From contig CAWEYO010000024.1 in the NCBI GenBank assembly GCA_963813315.1, forward strand, positions 1 through 64,000: a stretch of DNA of 64,000 nucleotides. The letters run 5' to 3'. The notes under the pieces were generated by a model. The model did no database searches. It saw only the letters and a list, made by a program, of their open reading frames with translations, and had not been told where the DNA came from. Of this stretch, positions 43,672 to 54,982 are shown piece after piece. The DNA comes from CAWEYO01 sp963813315 (GTDB lineage Bacteria; Pseudomonadota; Alphaproteobacteria; Rhizobiales; Rhizobiaceae). Position numbers and translations under genes: made by a program. How positions within the stretch are numbered: position 1 is the first letter of the stretch; each line of letters begins with the position of its first letter.

Positions 43672-46600
43672 ATGGTTGCCAGAAAGTTCGCAAGGCTCGA
43701 CAAAGCTCCGGTACAGGCGCGAGGGACGGCGGACGCCAGAGACCGGTTCGCCGTTGCTCTGCTCGCCAGGGCGCCGGCCGAAGACGTCTCCGCGTACGAA
43801 CCCGGCGTGCTCGACATGGCCGCGGAATGCGCCAGGCGTGCGGTTGTCCGCCACCGGAAGGGCGAGAGCGTCGTCCAGATCGATGCCGGCTCCGGCCTCG
43901 AACGTGCAGGTCGCCCCACGACCGTAGTAACGGTTGTCAACGACAACATGCCGTTCCTGTTCGATTCGATCCTTGGCGAGATCACCGAAACCGCCGGCGA
44001 GCCCACGCTGGTACTGCACCCGGTCATGCTCGTGAAACACGGCAAGAACGGCGTCAGCGAGATATTCGGCGATGCCGTCGCAGCCAGGGCGGACCAGGAA
44101 GCCGACCGCGTGAGTGTCATACAGGTGCATGTCGGCCCCCTTTCGGAAGATACCGCCAATGGGCTGCGCGAGAGGCTTTCCCGCATCCTGTCGCAGGTCC
44201 GCTCCGCTGTAAACGACTGGAAGCCGATGCTCGCCCGTCTTGACCAGGCCATTTCGGAATTCCGCTACGCGCCGGTGCCGCTCGACAAGGACGCAGTGAG
44301 CGAGGCCATCGCGTTTCTCGAATGGCTGCGCGACGACAATTTCACCTTCCTCGGCATGCGCGAGTTCAAATATTCCGGCGGTGAAAGGAGCGGCACGCTC
44401 GAGCGTGCCGAAAAGCCCGGCCTCGGCATACTTCACGACCCGGACGTGCTGGTGCTGAGGCGCGGCACGGAAGCAGTGACGACGACGCCTGAAATTCGCG
44501 CCTTTCTGCACGGCCCGGATCCGCTGATCGTCACCAAGGCCAACGCCAAGTCCGTCGTCCACCGGCGCATCTATCTCGACTATATCGGCGTGAAGACCTA
44601 CGACAAGAAAGGCAAGCTGTCCGGCGAACTGCGCATCGTTGGCCTCTTCACCTCGACCGCCTATACGCGCTCGGTGCTCAAGATCCCCTATCTGCGTTCG
44701 AAGGCCCAGTCGGTCATCGCCAAGTCCGGCTTCAATCCGAGCGATCATTCGGGCAAAGCGCTGATCAACGTGCTCGAATCCTATCCGCGTGACGAACTTT
44801 TCCAGATCGCGGTTCCGATCCTGCGCAAGCATGCCGAAGCGATCCTGGCGCTTGGCGAACGCCCACGTGTGCGCGTGCTGGTGCGCGTCGACCAGTTCGA
44901 CCGTTTCGTTTCGGTGCTCGTCTTCGTTCCGCGCGACCGCTACGACAGCATCGCGCGCGAGAAGATCGGGGCCTTCCTCAAGAAGAGCTTTGACGGCCAC
45001 CTGTCGGCCTACTATCCGGCCTTCCCGGAAGGCGGGCTTGCCCGGGTCCACTTCATCATCGGTCGCTCCGGCGGCAAGACGCCGAAAGTCGACCAGCCGG
45101 ATCTGGAGAAGGGTATCCGCGACATCGTGCGAACATGGGAAGACGGCTTGCGCGAGGCAGCGGCCGAGGCCGGCGCCGGCGGCGCGTTGGCCAGCGTGGC
45201 GGCGCGTTTCCCGGAAAGCTATCGCGGCAGCTTTACGCCGGCGGAAGCGTTGGCCGATGCGCGCCAGATCGCAGCGATCAACGCCGCCAATCCAATCGCC
45301 ATCGACGTCTACCGGCAGGGCAACCAGCGCCCCGAGCAGGCGGCATTGAAGATCTATCATTTCGGCAGCCCGGTCGCGCTGTCGCGTCGCGTGCCCGTGC
45401 TGGAAAACAGCGGTTTCCGCGTCATCAGCGAGCGGACCTTCGAAGTCGGCGACCCCGACGGCGGCACTGTCTTCGTTCATGACATGGAACTCGAGAATGC
45501 GTTTGGAGCTCCGATCGATCTCAGGGACGAAGGCGCGCTCTTCGAGGAAGTCTTCCTTTCGGTCTGGCGCGGCGTCAGCGACAATGACGGCTACAATGCG
45601 CTGGCGCAGACTGCCTCGATGCGGGCGAGCGAGATCGGAATCCTGCGCGCTTACGGCCGCTATCTGCAGCAGGCCGGGATTCCGCAGAGCCAGGACTTCG
45701 TCGCCGCAGCGCTCAGCCGTTATCCGGAGATCGCGCGGGCGTTATTCGCGCTGTTCGTGACGCGCCTTGACCCGGCAAAACAAAGCGAATCGGCCGTCAC
45801 CGCCAAGCACCTCAAGGCGGCACTCAAGGATGCGCTCGATGCGGTGCCCAACATCGACGACGACACGATCATCCGCCGTTATCTCAACCTCATTGAATGC
45901 ACGTTGCGCACCAACTACTTTGCCGGGGCGACCGGAGCCGAAGGCCGGTCGCTGGCCATAAAGCTCGAACTCCCGTATGATCGACGGCCTGCCGGAGCCG
46001 CGGCCATGGCGGGAGATTTTCGTATACGGTCCCGAAGTGGAGGGCGTGCACCTGCGCTTTGGACCGGTGGCGCGCGGCGGCTTGCGCTGGTCGGATCGCG
46101 CGCAGGACTATCGCACCGAGGTGCTGGGCCTGGTCAAGGCGCAGCAGGTCAAGAATGCGGTAATTGTGCCGGTTGGCGCCAAGGGCGGTTTCTTCCCGAA
46201 GCGGCTTCCCACAGGCGGCAGCCGCGACGCCGTGTTCGTGGCCGGCACCAGGGCCTACATCAATTTCGTTTCAAGCCTGCTGTCGATAACGGACAATCTT
46301 GATGGCGACACGGTCATTCAGCCCAGGAATGTCGTGCGCCGCGACTCCGACGATCCTTATTTCGTCGTCGCCGCCGACAAGGGCACCGCGACATTTTCCG
46401 ACACCGCCAATGCCATCAGCGAGGAGCACGGCTTCTGGCTCGACGACGCCTTCGCCAGCGGCGGCTCGGCCGGCTACGACCACAAGAAGATGGGCATTAC
46501 GGCGAAGGGCGCGTGGGAGGCGGTGAAGCGGCATTTCCGCGAGATGAACCGCGACATCCAGACAACGCCGTTCACGGTTGTGGGCGTCGGCGACATGTCC

Positions 46601-48457
46601 GGCGACGTTTTCGGCAACGGCATGCTGTTGTCGGAGCACACGCGGCTGATCGCCGCGTTCGACCATCGTGACATTTTCATAGACCCGGATCCGGACGCGG
46701 CCGTCTCTTTCGCCGAGCGCAAACGAATGTTTGACTTGCCGCGATCGAGTTGGCAGGACTATGACAAGTCCAAGCTCTCGGCCGGCGGCATCATCGTGTC
46801 GCGGGCGCAGAAGTCGGTCGTGTTGCCGGCTGCCGCGGCGAATGCCATAGGACTCGACAAGACGCTTGCCACGCCTGCCGAGATCATCAACGCAATCCTC
46901 AAGGCGCCGGCCGATCTGCTCTGGTTCGGCGGCATCGGCACTTATGTGCGTGCTTCCGGCGAGACCAACCAGGAAGTCGGCGACCGCGCCAACGATGCGA
47001 TCCGTGTCACAGCCGCCGAATTGCGGGTGAAGGTGATTGGTGAAGGAGCCAATCTCGGCGTCACCCAGCGTGCGCGCATAGAGTTCAATCTGCTCGGCGG
47101 CGCCTGCAATTCCGATGCGATCGACAACTCGGGAGGCGTCAATTCCTCCGACGTCGAAGTGAACATCAAGATCGCGCTGGCCTCCGCCATGCGCAGGGGC
47201 AGCCTCACACGCCCGGCGCGCAACAAGCTGCTCGCGGAAATGACCGGCGAGGTCGGCGATCTGGTTCTCGCCAACAACTACCAGCAGACGCTCGCCCTGT
47301 CGCTCGCCCGCAAGCGTGCGACCGTCGACTTTGCTCATCACTCACGTTTCATGGACGCGCTCGAGGCTCGCGGCCTGCTTGACCGCGCGGTTGAAACGCT
47401 GCCTTCGCCGCTCGCGCTCGCCGAGCGGCACGTGCACGGCGAGCCGCTCACGCGGGCGGAGCTTGGCGTGCTGCTCGCCTACGCCAAGATCGTGCTGTTC
47501 AGCGACATTCTTGCCAGCAACGTGCCGGACGATCCGCATTTCGAGCGTGACCTGCTCGACTACTTTCCTGACCGGATGGCGAAAAAGTATGGCGCCGAGA
47601 TCGCGGGTCATCGGCTGCGGCGCGAAATCATAGCGCGCGTGCTGGCAAACGACGTCATCAACCGCGGTGGCCCAGCCTTTGTGACCAGGCTGCATGACAG
47701 CACAGGCCGCTCCGCCGGCGATGTGGTGCGCGCCTACACTGTGGTGCGCGACGGCTTCGGTCTCGCCGGCATCTACCGGGACATCGACGCGCTCGACAAC
47801 AAGATCGACGGCCAGGTTCAGCTCGATCTCTATCAAACTGCCGGGCGTCTGGTCGCGACGGTCACCTCGTGGTTCCTTAAGAACGACCACGGCGACGGTC
47901 CGCTGGGGGGCCGCATCGCCGATCTGCGCGAGGCGCGCAAGATTCTCGAGCCAAAGATCGGGGGCCTGCTGCCGGCTTTCATGAAGGAGAAACTGGAGGA
48001 GCGCCGGCAAGGCTTTGTCAAGGCGGGTGCGCCGGAGAAGCTGGCGGAGCAATTGGCGGCGCTGAGGGTCGAGGAACTCTTTCCCGACATCGCCAGGGTC
48101 GCACGCAACGCCGGCGCCGATCTCGTCTCGTCAGCCCGGGCGTTCTTCGCGGTCAGCGAGGCGTTCCGGATCGGGCGAATCGAGGATGCGGCACGTACCA
48201 TCACGCCCACCGACTACTATGACGGACTGGCGTTCTCGCGAGCCATCGACATGATCGGGGCGGCCCGCGGCGGGATCGCGGTGTCCGCTCTTTCGGGCTT
48301 CGGCGACAGTGCTGATCCAGTCGCTGCATGGCTGGATGCCGGGGGCGATCGGATCGACCGCACGCGGGAGAGTCTGCAAGCGCTGACCGAGGGCGGCGAC
48401 ATCACAGTGTCGCGCCTCTCGGTGGCGTCCGGGTTGATGAGCGATCTGACTGCTTAG
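43672..48457 (+). CDS. NAD-specific glutamate dehydrogenase, large type (frameshifted)
   Basis: Two overlapping frames together give about 1,595 residues, the normal size of the 180-kDa bacterial NAD-GDH. The first frame (ATG 43672) has the ACT-like regulatory region and LRDDNFTFLGMREFKYSGG. It breaks near 45970-45977, and the second frame continues IDGLPEPRPWREIFVYGPEV, GLRWSDRAQDYRTEVLGLVK, NAVIVPVGAKGGFFPKR (catalytic Lys region) and SGYDHKKMGITAKGAWEAVK. The enzyme deaminates glutamate to 2-oxoglutarate. One inserted or two deleted bases explain the break. Both halves are intact and conserved, so a sequencing indel is more likely than decay. Confidence 0.93.
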
Positions 48458-48582
48458 GGTGTGTTGGTATTCAGGTGATGCCGGCCTGCAAATGGCGGCA
48501 TTCTCGGCTTCCGAAAATGGTGCGGGAGATTGGCCGTGGCCTCGCCGCTGCCCACAAGGGGGAGGGTAGAACGCGGATGCCA
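48457..48582. repeat. Intergenic repeat elements between NAD-GDH and the MFS gene
   Basis: GTGTTGGTATTCAGGTGATG and CCGGCCTGCAAATGGCGG (about 48459-48498) recur in diverged form at 9642-9674 and 53487-53540. GATTGGCCGTGGCCTCGCCG (about 48529-48549) recurs at 28001-28040. Confidence 0.6.
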
Positions 48583-48623
48583 AGGAAATGACAGGAGCTT
48601 CAAAGGGATCGGCGGGAGGGGAC

Positions 48624-50051
48624 ATGGCGGGCAAAACGGGAGCGGTCTTCGCAGGCGGCACGCGCGCGTCGCGCCGTGGCATTTGGAGCTGGATGCTGTT
48701 CGACTGGGCGCAGCAGCCGTTCCATACCCTGATCATCACCTTTGTCTTCGCGCCGTACTTTGCGGCAGCGGTCGCGCCTGACGCCGCGAGAGGACAGGAG
48801 CTGTGGGGCTATGCTGTCGGCATCGGCGGACTGTTGATCGCGCTGTCTTCGCCGGTGCTCGGCGCGATTGCGGATGCATCCGGCCCGCGCAAGCCGTGGA
48901 TATTCATTTTCTCGGTGGTCGGTGTCATCGGCTGTTGGCTGCTTTGGTATGCGGTGCCGGGCGTGCCGGACCTCACATGGGTAATGGGGGCCATCGTGCT
49001 GGCGCTGGTCGGCATGGAATTCGCCGCTGTCTTCAACAACGCCATGATGCCAGACCTCGTGCCCCGTGCGGAACTTGGGCGCCTGTCGGGCTCGGCCTGG
49101 GGGCTGGGCTATGTCGGAGGGCTGGTCTCGCTGGTCATCGTGCTTGGCCTGCTGGCAGGTCAGCCGGCTACCGGCAAGACACTGCTCGGCATCGAGCCGC
49201 TGTTCGGCCTGGATACGGCGGCCCGCGAAGGCGACCGCGCGTCCGGTCCGCTGACGGCGGTGTGGTACACCGTCTTCGTGCTGCCCATGTTCATTTTCAC
49301 GCCGGATGCCAAACGTCGGCCCTCGGTTTCCGGTGCTGTCTCGCGCGGGCTTGCCGAACTCGCACGGACGGTGCGGCGACTGCCGGGCGAACGAAGTTAT
49401 TTCAGCTTCCTGATGTCCTCGATGTTTTACCGGGATGCGCTCAACGCGCTCTATTCCTTCGGCGGAATCTACGCAGCGGGCGTGCTTGGCTGGTCGATCG
49501 TCCAGATCGGCATTTTCGGTATTCTGGCGAACCTTACAGGGGCGATTGGCGCCTGGCTCGGCGGCCGCGCCGACCAGGCCTACGGGCCGAAGGCCGTGGT
49601 CAGCGCCTCCATCCTTATCCTGACTGCCTGTTGTATCCTCGTCATCTCCACCACGCGTATCAATGTGCTGTTCATGACCGTGGCGCCCGGCAACAATCTG
49701 CCGGATGTCATCTTCTATGCCGCCGGCGGCCTTATCGGCGCTGCTGGCGGTTCCATCCAGGCGGCCTCACGCACACTGCTGGTCGATCAGGTCGAGCGCG
49801 AAAGGGTTACCGAAGCGTTCGGCCTCTATGCGCTGTCCGGCCGGGCAACGAGCTTCCTCGGCCCGCTTGCGATCGCGTTCGCAACCGGACTGTTCGCCTC
49901 GCCAGCCTTCGGGCTCTCCAGCCAGGACGCGCAGCGCTTCGGCGTCACACCGATCATCTTCCTGTTCTTGCTCGGGCTGGTGCTGCTGCCGCTTGTGCGC
50001 AGCAGTCAATATGAGCTGCCGGGGAGGAATGAGGCTCTCCATCGGAGGGGT
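48624..50051 (+). CDS. MFS transporter, UMF1-type (stop codon apparently lost)
   Basis: The ATG at 48624 follows GGGAGGGG. About 470 residues form a 12-helix carrier related to the UMF1 family (vacuolar effluxer-like): WSWMLFDWAQQPFHTLIITF, GALADAS-type loop GAIADASGPRKPWIFIF, AVFNNAMMPDLVPRAELGRL, GSAWGLGYVGGLVSLVIVLG, FGIYALSG-type GLYALSGRATSFLGPLAIAF. The hydrophobic part ends near LPLVRSSQYEL (about 50025). The same frame stays open to 50723, wholly antisense to purH. A stop occurs in another frame at 50012-50014, so a one-base indel near the end probably removed the real stop. I give an end at the purH border; it is approximate. Confidence 0.8.
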
Positions 50052-51670
50052 TCAATGCCGGAAATGCCGCACGCCGGTGAATACCATGGCGAGGCCGTGC
50101 TCGTCGGCTGCGGCGATCACCTCGTCGTCGCGCATCGAGCCGCCCGGCTGGATGACTGCGGTGGCGCCGGCCTCGACCGCGGACAGAAGGCCGTCCGCGA
50201 AGGGGAAGAAAGCATCCGACGCCACCACCGAGCCCTTGGTCAGCGGCTCGGCCATTCCGGCCGCTTCGGCTGCGTCCAGCGCCTTGCGGGCAGCAATGCG
50301 CGAGGAATCGACCCGGCTCATCTGGCCGGCTCCGATGCCTACAGTGGCGCCATCCTTGGCATAGACGATGGCGTTCGACTTCACGTGCTTGGCGACGCGG
50401 AAGGCAAATTCGAGGTCGGCCAGCTCCCTCGCGCTCGGCGCACGTTTGGTCACGACCTTGAGATCAAGCCCGTCGATGACCGCATTGTCGCGCGATTGGA
50501 CCAGCAGGCCGCCGGCCACCGATTTGACGAACAGTCCCGGCGCGCGGGGGTCCGGCAGGCCCCCCGTGACAAGCAGGCGCAGGTTCTTCCTGGCTGCGAC
50601 GATCGCCTGCGCTTCCTTGGTCGCGTCAGGCGCGATGATGACCTCGGTGAAGATCTTCACGATTTCCTCCGCCGCTTCGGCGTCAAGGCGGCGGTTGAGC
50701 GCGACGATGCCGCCAAAGGCTGAGACGGGATCGCAGGCCAACGCCTTTTCATAGGCAGCTCTCAAAGTATCGGCCACCGCGACGCCGCAGGGATTGGCAT
50801 GCTTGATGATCGCGACCGCGGCACTGTCGCCAGGATCGAACTCGCCTGCGAGTTCGAAGGCGGCGTCCGTATCGTTGATGTTGTTGTAGGAAAGCTGCTT
50901 GCCCTGCAATTGGCGCGCGGTCGCCACACCCGGCCGCCTGTCGCCATTGAGATAGAAGCCGGCCCTGCTGGTGCGGGTTCTCGCCATAGCGCATTACGGT
51001 TTCAAGCCTGCCGCCGAAGCTTCGCCATGCCGGCTCGGTCGATGTCCAGCGTTTCGGCGAACCAGCCCGATATCGCAGCATCGTAAGCGGCCGTGCGGGC
51101 GAAAGCCTTGGCCGCCAGCCTCTTGCGAAATTCAAGCGAGAGGCTGCCGATGTTCAGCTCGAGCGCGTTGATGACGGCCGCGTAGTCCGCAGGATCGGTA
51201 ACTATCGCTACATAGGCATGGTTCTTCGCGGCGGCCCGCACCATCGCCGGTCCGCCAATGTCAATGTTTTCAACGATCGATGCATAGTCACCGTCCGAGA
51301 AGCGCACCTCCTCGAACGGGTAGAGGTTGACGACGACGAGATCGATCGGCTCGATGCCATGCCTGTTCATCGCGGCGGCATGGTCGGGGTCGTCCCGCAC
51401 GGCCAGCAGAGCTCCATGCACGGCCGGATGCAGCGTCTTGACGCGCCCGTCCATGATCTCGGGAAAGCCCGTGACGTCGGAAACGTCGGTCACAGGCACG
51501 CCTGCCGCCGCGAGCGACTTCGCCGATCCGCCGGTCGAGATGAGCCCGACGCCTTGCCTGTGAAGTGCCGCAGCGAAGTCCGCCAGGCCGGTCTTGTCGG
51601 AGACGGAAAGGAGCGCGCGGCGGACCGGCACCAGGTCGGGCGCTGGAATCTTTTTTGAAGCGACAGCCAT
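50052..51670 (-). CDS. purH: Bifunctional AICAR transformylase/IMP cyclohydrolase PurH (two frameshifts)
   Basis: PurH performs the last two steps of IMP synthesis. The first frame (ATG 51670) holds the cyclohydrolase domain: RRALLSVSDKTGLADFAAAL, LISTGGSAKSLAAAGVPVTD and EIMDGRVKTLHPAVHGALLA. It ends prematurely near 51010. A middle frame carries LETVMRYGENPHQQG (about 50965-51010), and a third continues GFYLNGDRRPGVATARQLQG, KQLSYNNINDTDAAFELAG, IIKHANPCGVAVADTL and ends in IQPGGSMRDDEVIAAADEHG. Shifts are needed at about 51006-51014 and 50964-50970. Since PurH is indispensable for purine prototrophy and all segments are well conserved, sequencing error is likely. The heparinase-like gene upstream is its usual rhizobial neighbour. 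Confidence 0.93.
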
Positions 51671-51699
51671 CGAAATCACCGGCAGTGAAACCGGCCTCA

Positions 51700-53421
51700 C
51701 TACCGGTCGGGCCTCTCTATAATGCGCGTGCGTGTCAACCGCCAGCCCACCTCCGGCATCTCGGAAGCCTTGAACGAGAGGACGATCTGGCTCGTCCGCC
51801 TCGGTCCTGCGAGACCCGCGAAGAAGATCGATTCCTCGATCGTGGGAGTTACGGCATCGCACGTGAAGGCCCAGCTGTCGGCGCCGCCGGCCGCAAGCAT
51901 CAGCCTGCCTTTCTTGTCGCGGTAGACCTGGATATCCGGATGGACGTGAAACCGCACAGTGACGAGGTCCGGGCCGTTCTTCTTTGCCGGGGCGCCGCCG
52001 GGGCGAAAGAAGCGGTCGGTGCCCTCCACCAGATTGCCGCCGTCGGAGAGCGTCAATTCGCGCTCGTGGAAAAGCCCGAAGCGCGCGACGTAGCCGTCGT
52101 GGCTGGCGACGAAGCCTTGCATTCCGTCGGAGTCGAGACGCTCGCAAGGGACATGGTGCGGCCCAGCGACCAGCAGCGTGCCGAGAAGCCCGCTCACGCG
52201 CCCCGAATGCGTGAAACGCGCTGACGAGGTGTCATTCAGGGTGGCGGTCGAATGTGCGGCCGTGGCACGCGCGAGAGGACGAAATTCGTCGGCCCCAAAC
52301 GCGTCGACGCCGGCGTTTACGACATAGTTCTGGCGGCCCGACGAAAGTTCGAAGGACAGGCAACCGGCATGCGCGCTGGCGGAAACATCTGGCGGCGGCG
52401 CGGCTCCGGTGTCGGCAATCACGGTCGTGCCACCCATCGCCAGCCGTTCATAGCCCGAATGCGGCGCGTGCAGCAGCGGCTGGCCGGCGCTATCGTCATG
52501 GCGCAGTATGGCGGCAATACGGTCCTGGATCGTCGCACCCATTCCATTGAAGCGGGCCATGCTGCCGTCTTGGTGGCGGAAGAATCGGAGCGCGGGAAGC
52601 ATCCGGTCAATGGCGCCGACAAGCGCGTCCGGCGGCGCTTCAGCCTGGTTGGCGTAAGTGTGGCGAAGCGGCAGCAGGTCGGCCAGGAGTTCGAGCACGT
52701 CGAAAGGATTGCGTGAAATATGCCCTCCGTCGGGCAGGATCTGCCGGTCAAGCTCGGCGGCGAGATTGCGGGAGGCGTTGCGGATCGCGGCCCTGTGGGC
52801 CGGCAACGACAGGGCCGCAAAGGCGATTGCGATGCGGACGCGAAGCCGGTCCTTGCCTTCGGACATTTCCGGCGCCATGGAACGCAGGTAACGGATCTGC
52901 ACTGCGAGCGAGCGCAGGAATGCGCGGTAGAAGGGGAACTCCGCGGCCTGCAGCACGACAGGCGAATGCTGCAGCCAGGCGATCACCCGCCGCGCGGTTG
53001 TCGCGGGGTCCCACGCGACGCCCGAAATGCGGCCGCCATGGACGGCAAGCCAGTCCGTGACCAGCGCACGCGCATTCTGCGCCGCGAGTTCGGTTCCGGC
53101 GGCTCGCATGTGGCGCAGCCAGCGAAAGCCATGCAGCGCCTCCAGCCAGCCACGATTGGCGACTTCCATCTGGAAGGGCGACCGCCCGCCGGTTTCGACG
53201 AGATGTCCGGAGAGCGGGACGCGGCCATAGTAAATCTCCAGCGCGATGCGGGGATCGGCGTGTCGCAGATCCGGCGGCGCGACCAGCACGCGCTGGGGTG
53301 TGCGCCCCGTGTAGCGCCAGCGATAGGCAGGCCCTGTGCGCAGCCGCCGGCGCGTGCGGCGCCAGACCTCCCGCGCCACTAGCCGCCAAAGATGCGGTGC
53401 GTTGCCCGCTGCTCTTACCAA
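51700..53421 (-). CDS. Heparinase II/III-like family protein
   Basis: The 573-aa protein has an alpha-helical toroid-like N-terminal half (RVIAWLQHSPVVLQAAEFPF, LPDGGHISRNPFDVLELLAD) and a beta-rich heparinase II/III C-terminal half (GATIQDRIAAILRHDDSAGQ, SSGRQNYVVNAGVDAFGADE, ARATAAHSTATLNDTSSARF with the His-containing motif). It has no clear signal peptide. Family members are polysaccharide lyases or predicted cell-envelope enzymes; in rhizobia this gene lies beside purH and rsmB but its function is unknown. Here it precedes purH by 29 bp on the same strand. Confidence 0.87.
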   Translation of the reverse strand: MVRAAGNAPHLWRLVAREVWRRTRRRLRTGPAYRWRYTGRTPQRVLVAPPDLRHADPRIALEIYYGRVPLSGHLVETGGRSPFQMEVANRGWLEALHGFRWLRHMRAAGTELAAQNARALVTDWLAVHGGRISGVAWDPATTARRVIAWLQHSPVVLQAAEFPFYRAFLRSLAVQIRYLRSMAPEMSEGKDRLRVRIAIAFAALSLPAHRAAIRNASRNLAAELDRQILPDGGHISRNPFDVLELLADLLPLRHTYANQAEAPPDALVGAIDRMLPALRFFRHQDGSMARFNGMGATIQDRIAAILRHDDSAGQPLLHAPHSGYERLAMGGTTVIADTGAAPPPDVSASAHAGCLSFELSSGRQNYVVNAGVDAFGADEFRPLARATAAHSTATLNDTSSARFTHSGRVSGLLGTLLVAGPHHVPCERLDSDGMQGFVASHDGYVARFGLFHERELTLSDGGNLVEGTDRFFRPGGAPAKKNGPDLVTVRFHVHPDIQVYRDKKGRLMLAAGGADSWAFTCDAVTPTIEESIFFAGLAGPRRTSQIVLSFKASEMPEVGWRLTRTRIIERPDR

Positions 53422-53486
53422 AGCCCGAATCCTCGCTTGAACGCGTTCCCCTTTATCTACGCGTCATGGTTAGCGAATGGTTTAGG

Positions 53487-53540
53487 GCGGGGTGAGATTT
53501 TGAGGTGATACCGGCCCGCAGATGGCGGTTTCTCCGCTTC
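53487..53540. repeat. GGTGATACCGGCCCGCAGATGG repeat element
   Basis: GGTGAGATTTTGAGGTGATA and CCGGCCCGCAGATGGCGG match the element at 48459 (TTCAGGTGATGCCGGCCTGC). It lies in the non-coding gap 53422-53598 between the heparinase-like and Rieske genes. Confidence 0.5.
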
Positions 53541-53598
53541 TGGAGCTCGCCTGCCGGCCGAAGAGCCGCGATGTCGCGAAAAATGAGACCCGTCGTTT

Positions 53599-54024
53599 TC
53601 AGGGGAGAGCGATCCATAGAAAGCCGTCCTGCGTTCGGCAGGGATACACCGTCAACCTCGAGCGGTTTTTGGAAATGTCGCCCAAGTATTCAAGGCCTTG
53701 CCGGGTACCATCCGGCTGCAATTGCGCCCAGTCCCGGACGTCGCCTGTGTGAAGGTCGAAACAGCTCTGATGCCAGCGGCAGACCAAGCCAAGATCGCTG
53801 GTGATCGTGCTCTCGGTGTGTGGGAGGTCTAGCGCTTCAACCTCAGTCGCACTTCGGCGTTCGTAGAACGGCAAATGAAGATGCGGGCACGCGTTGTTAA
53901 ACGCGCAATAGCCGTCAGGTCGACGAACGACGACGACATCGTAGTCTTCAAAATCAGAGAATCCGCCGTTGATTGGGCTGCAGTTCGTCATCCCCAAATA
54001 CGCGAACCCACCTCTTGCCGGCAT
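53599..54024 (-). CDS. Rieske [2Fe-2S] domain protein
   Basis: The small protein (up to 141 aa) has the two Rieske boxes: NACPHLHLPF (Cys-x-His) and LVCRWHQSCFDLHTGDV (Cys-x2-His). About 35 residues separate them, more than in typical ferredoxins, because of an insert (ERRSATEVEALDLPHTESTI). It ends TVYPCRTQDGFLWIALP like NirD/ferredoxin-type Rieske proteins. It should transfer electrons or sense redox state. The frame overlaps the 3-prime end of the ferredoxin-cyclase gene; the inner ATG at 53991 (MTNCSPINGG) gives a 38-bp overlap and is the likelier start. The pair is co-transcribed. Confidence 0.82.
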   Translation of the reverse strand: MPARGGFAYLGMTNCSPINGGFSDFEDYDVVVVRRPDGYCAFNNACPHLHLPFYERRSATEVEALDLPHTESTITSDLGLVCRWHQSCFDLHTGDVRDWAQLQPDGTRQGLEYLGDISKNRSRLTVYPCRTQDGFLWIALP

Positions 54025-54982
54025 GGAAGACGGTTTCGCGAACTTCCCTGGCGTTCAGTTCCGCGTCGACTTCGGGTTTCAGCCTGATGATTTCGAACAG
54101 GGTTGTCCGCTCGGCCGTACCCCGAAGCCGTACCCTGACAAAGTCGGCGACTTCCACCTTGTTCCCGATCTGCTCGTGAAGCGCTTCGGTTATCAGCAGC
54201 CGCGTACCGGCATCCTTGTTGGCGGCTTCGACGCGGCTGGCAAGATTTACCACGTCGCCGATTGCCGTGAGACGTTCGTGTCCGACAAAACCCAACGTGC
54301 CGAGAACCGCCTCGCCATAGTGGAGGCCGATACGAATATCCAATTCGACACCATACATCGAGGCAAAGAACGGCTTCAAACGATCGACTGTGGCAAGGGT
54401 CTGAAGCGCAGCGTTCACGGCGCGAAGCGGAGCGTCCGGCTGGTCGTCCGCGCCAAATATTGCCATGAGCCCATCGCCGATGACATTGGCGATGAAACCG
54501 CCGTTCTGCTCGATAATGTCTCCGGCCTGGGCGAAATAGCGATTGAGCAAATACATCACATCGTAGGGTGACAGCCGCTCCGACAGCGACGTGAAGTCGA
54601 CGATATCGCTAAAGAAAACCGCAATATGTTTTGACTCGCCAGAACGCGTAGCGGCAGAACCGTCAAGCTGACTGGTCATCATCATGTCGGTCTCGTCCAG
54701 TACCAGGCGTCGGACGCGAAGCTCCCCTTCCGGCCTCAGCTGACAAGCCAGCCGAACTTCATGCGCCAGTCTCAACCGCTCCGCCATGAGAGCCTCGGCC
54801 GCATTTCGCTCCGGGCAAGCCTCCAGGCCATCGAGCACCCAAACGCGGCATGTCGAGCATTTTGCCCGCCCGCCGCACGCATGGGCAAACGGCACACCCG
54901 ATCTGAGAGCCGCGTCAAGCAAGGTCTCATCGGCGACCACTTCGAAATCCATTTTGTCAGGTAGCGTGGTTACCCTTGTCAT
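53954..54982 (-). CDS. Ferredoxin-domain adenylate/guanylate cyclase
   Basis: Residues 1-95 form a plant-type 2Fe-2S ferredoxin domain: GVPFAHACGGRAKCSTCRVW supplies three Cys, and RLACQLRPEGELRVRRLV the fourth. Residues about 125-300 are a class III cyclase: KHIAVFFSDIVDFTSLSERL (metal Asp), NVIGDGLMAIFGADDQ, DIRIGLHYGEAVLGTLG and GDVVNLASRVEAANKDAG. The fusion couples an iron-sulphur centre to cyclic nucleotide synthesis and is known, though little studied, in rhizobia. The overlapping Rieske gene downstream suggests a redox-sensing or electron-donor partner. There is no membrane segment. Confidence 0.9.
   Translation of the reverse strand: MTRVTTLPDKMDFEVVADETLLDAALRSGVPFAHACGGRAKCSTCRVWVLDGLEACPERNAAEALMAERLRLAHEVRLACQLRPEGELRVRRLVLDETDMMMTSQLDGSAATRSGESKHIAVFFSDIVDFTSLSERLSPYDVMYLLNRYFAQAGDIIEQNGGFIANVIGDGLMAIFGADDQPDAPLRAVNAALQTLATVDRLKPFFASMYGVELDIRIGLHYGEAVLGTLGFVGHERLTAIGDVVNLASRVEAANKDAGTRLLITEALHEQIGNKVEVADFVRVRLRGTAERTTLFEIIRLKPEVDAELNAREVRETVFHAGKRWVRVFGDDELQPNQRRIL

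Noticed and set aside
43414..45480. 688-codon minus-strand open frame opposite NAD-GDH
   Set aside because: It is an antisense shadow of a strongly conserved GC-rich gene, has no recognisable motif, and its Arg/Gly/Asp/Val-heavy composition is typical of such frames.
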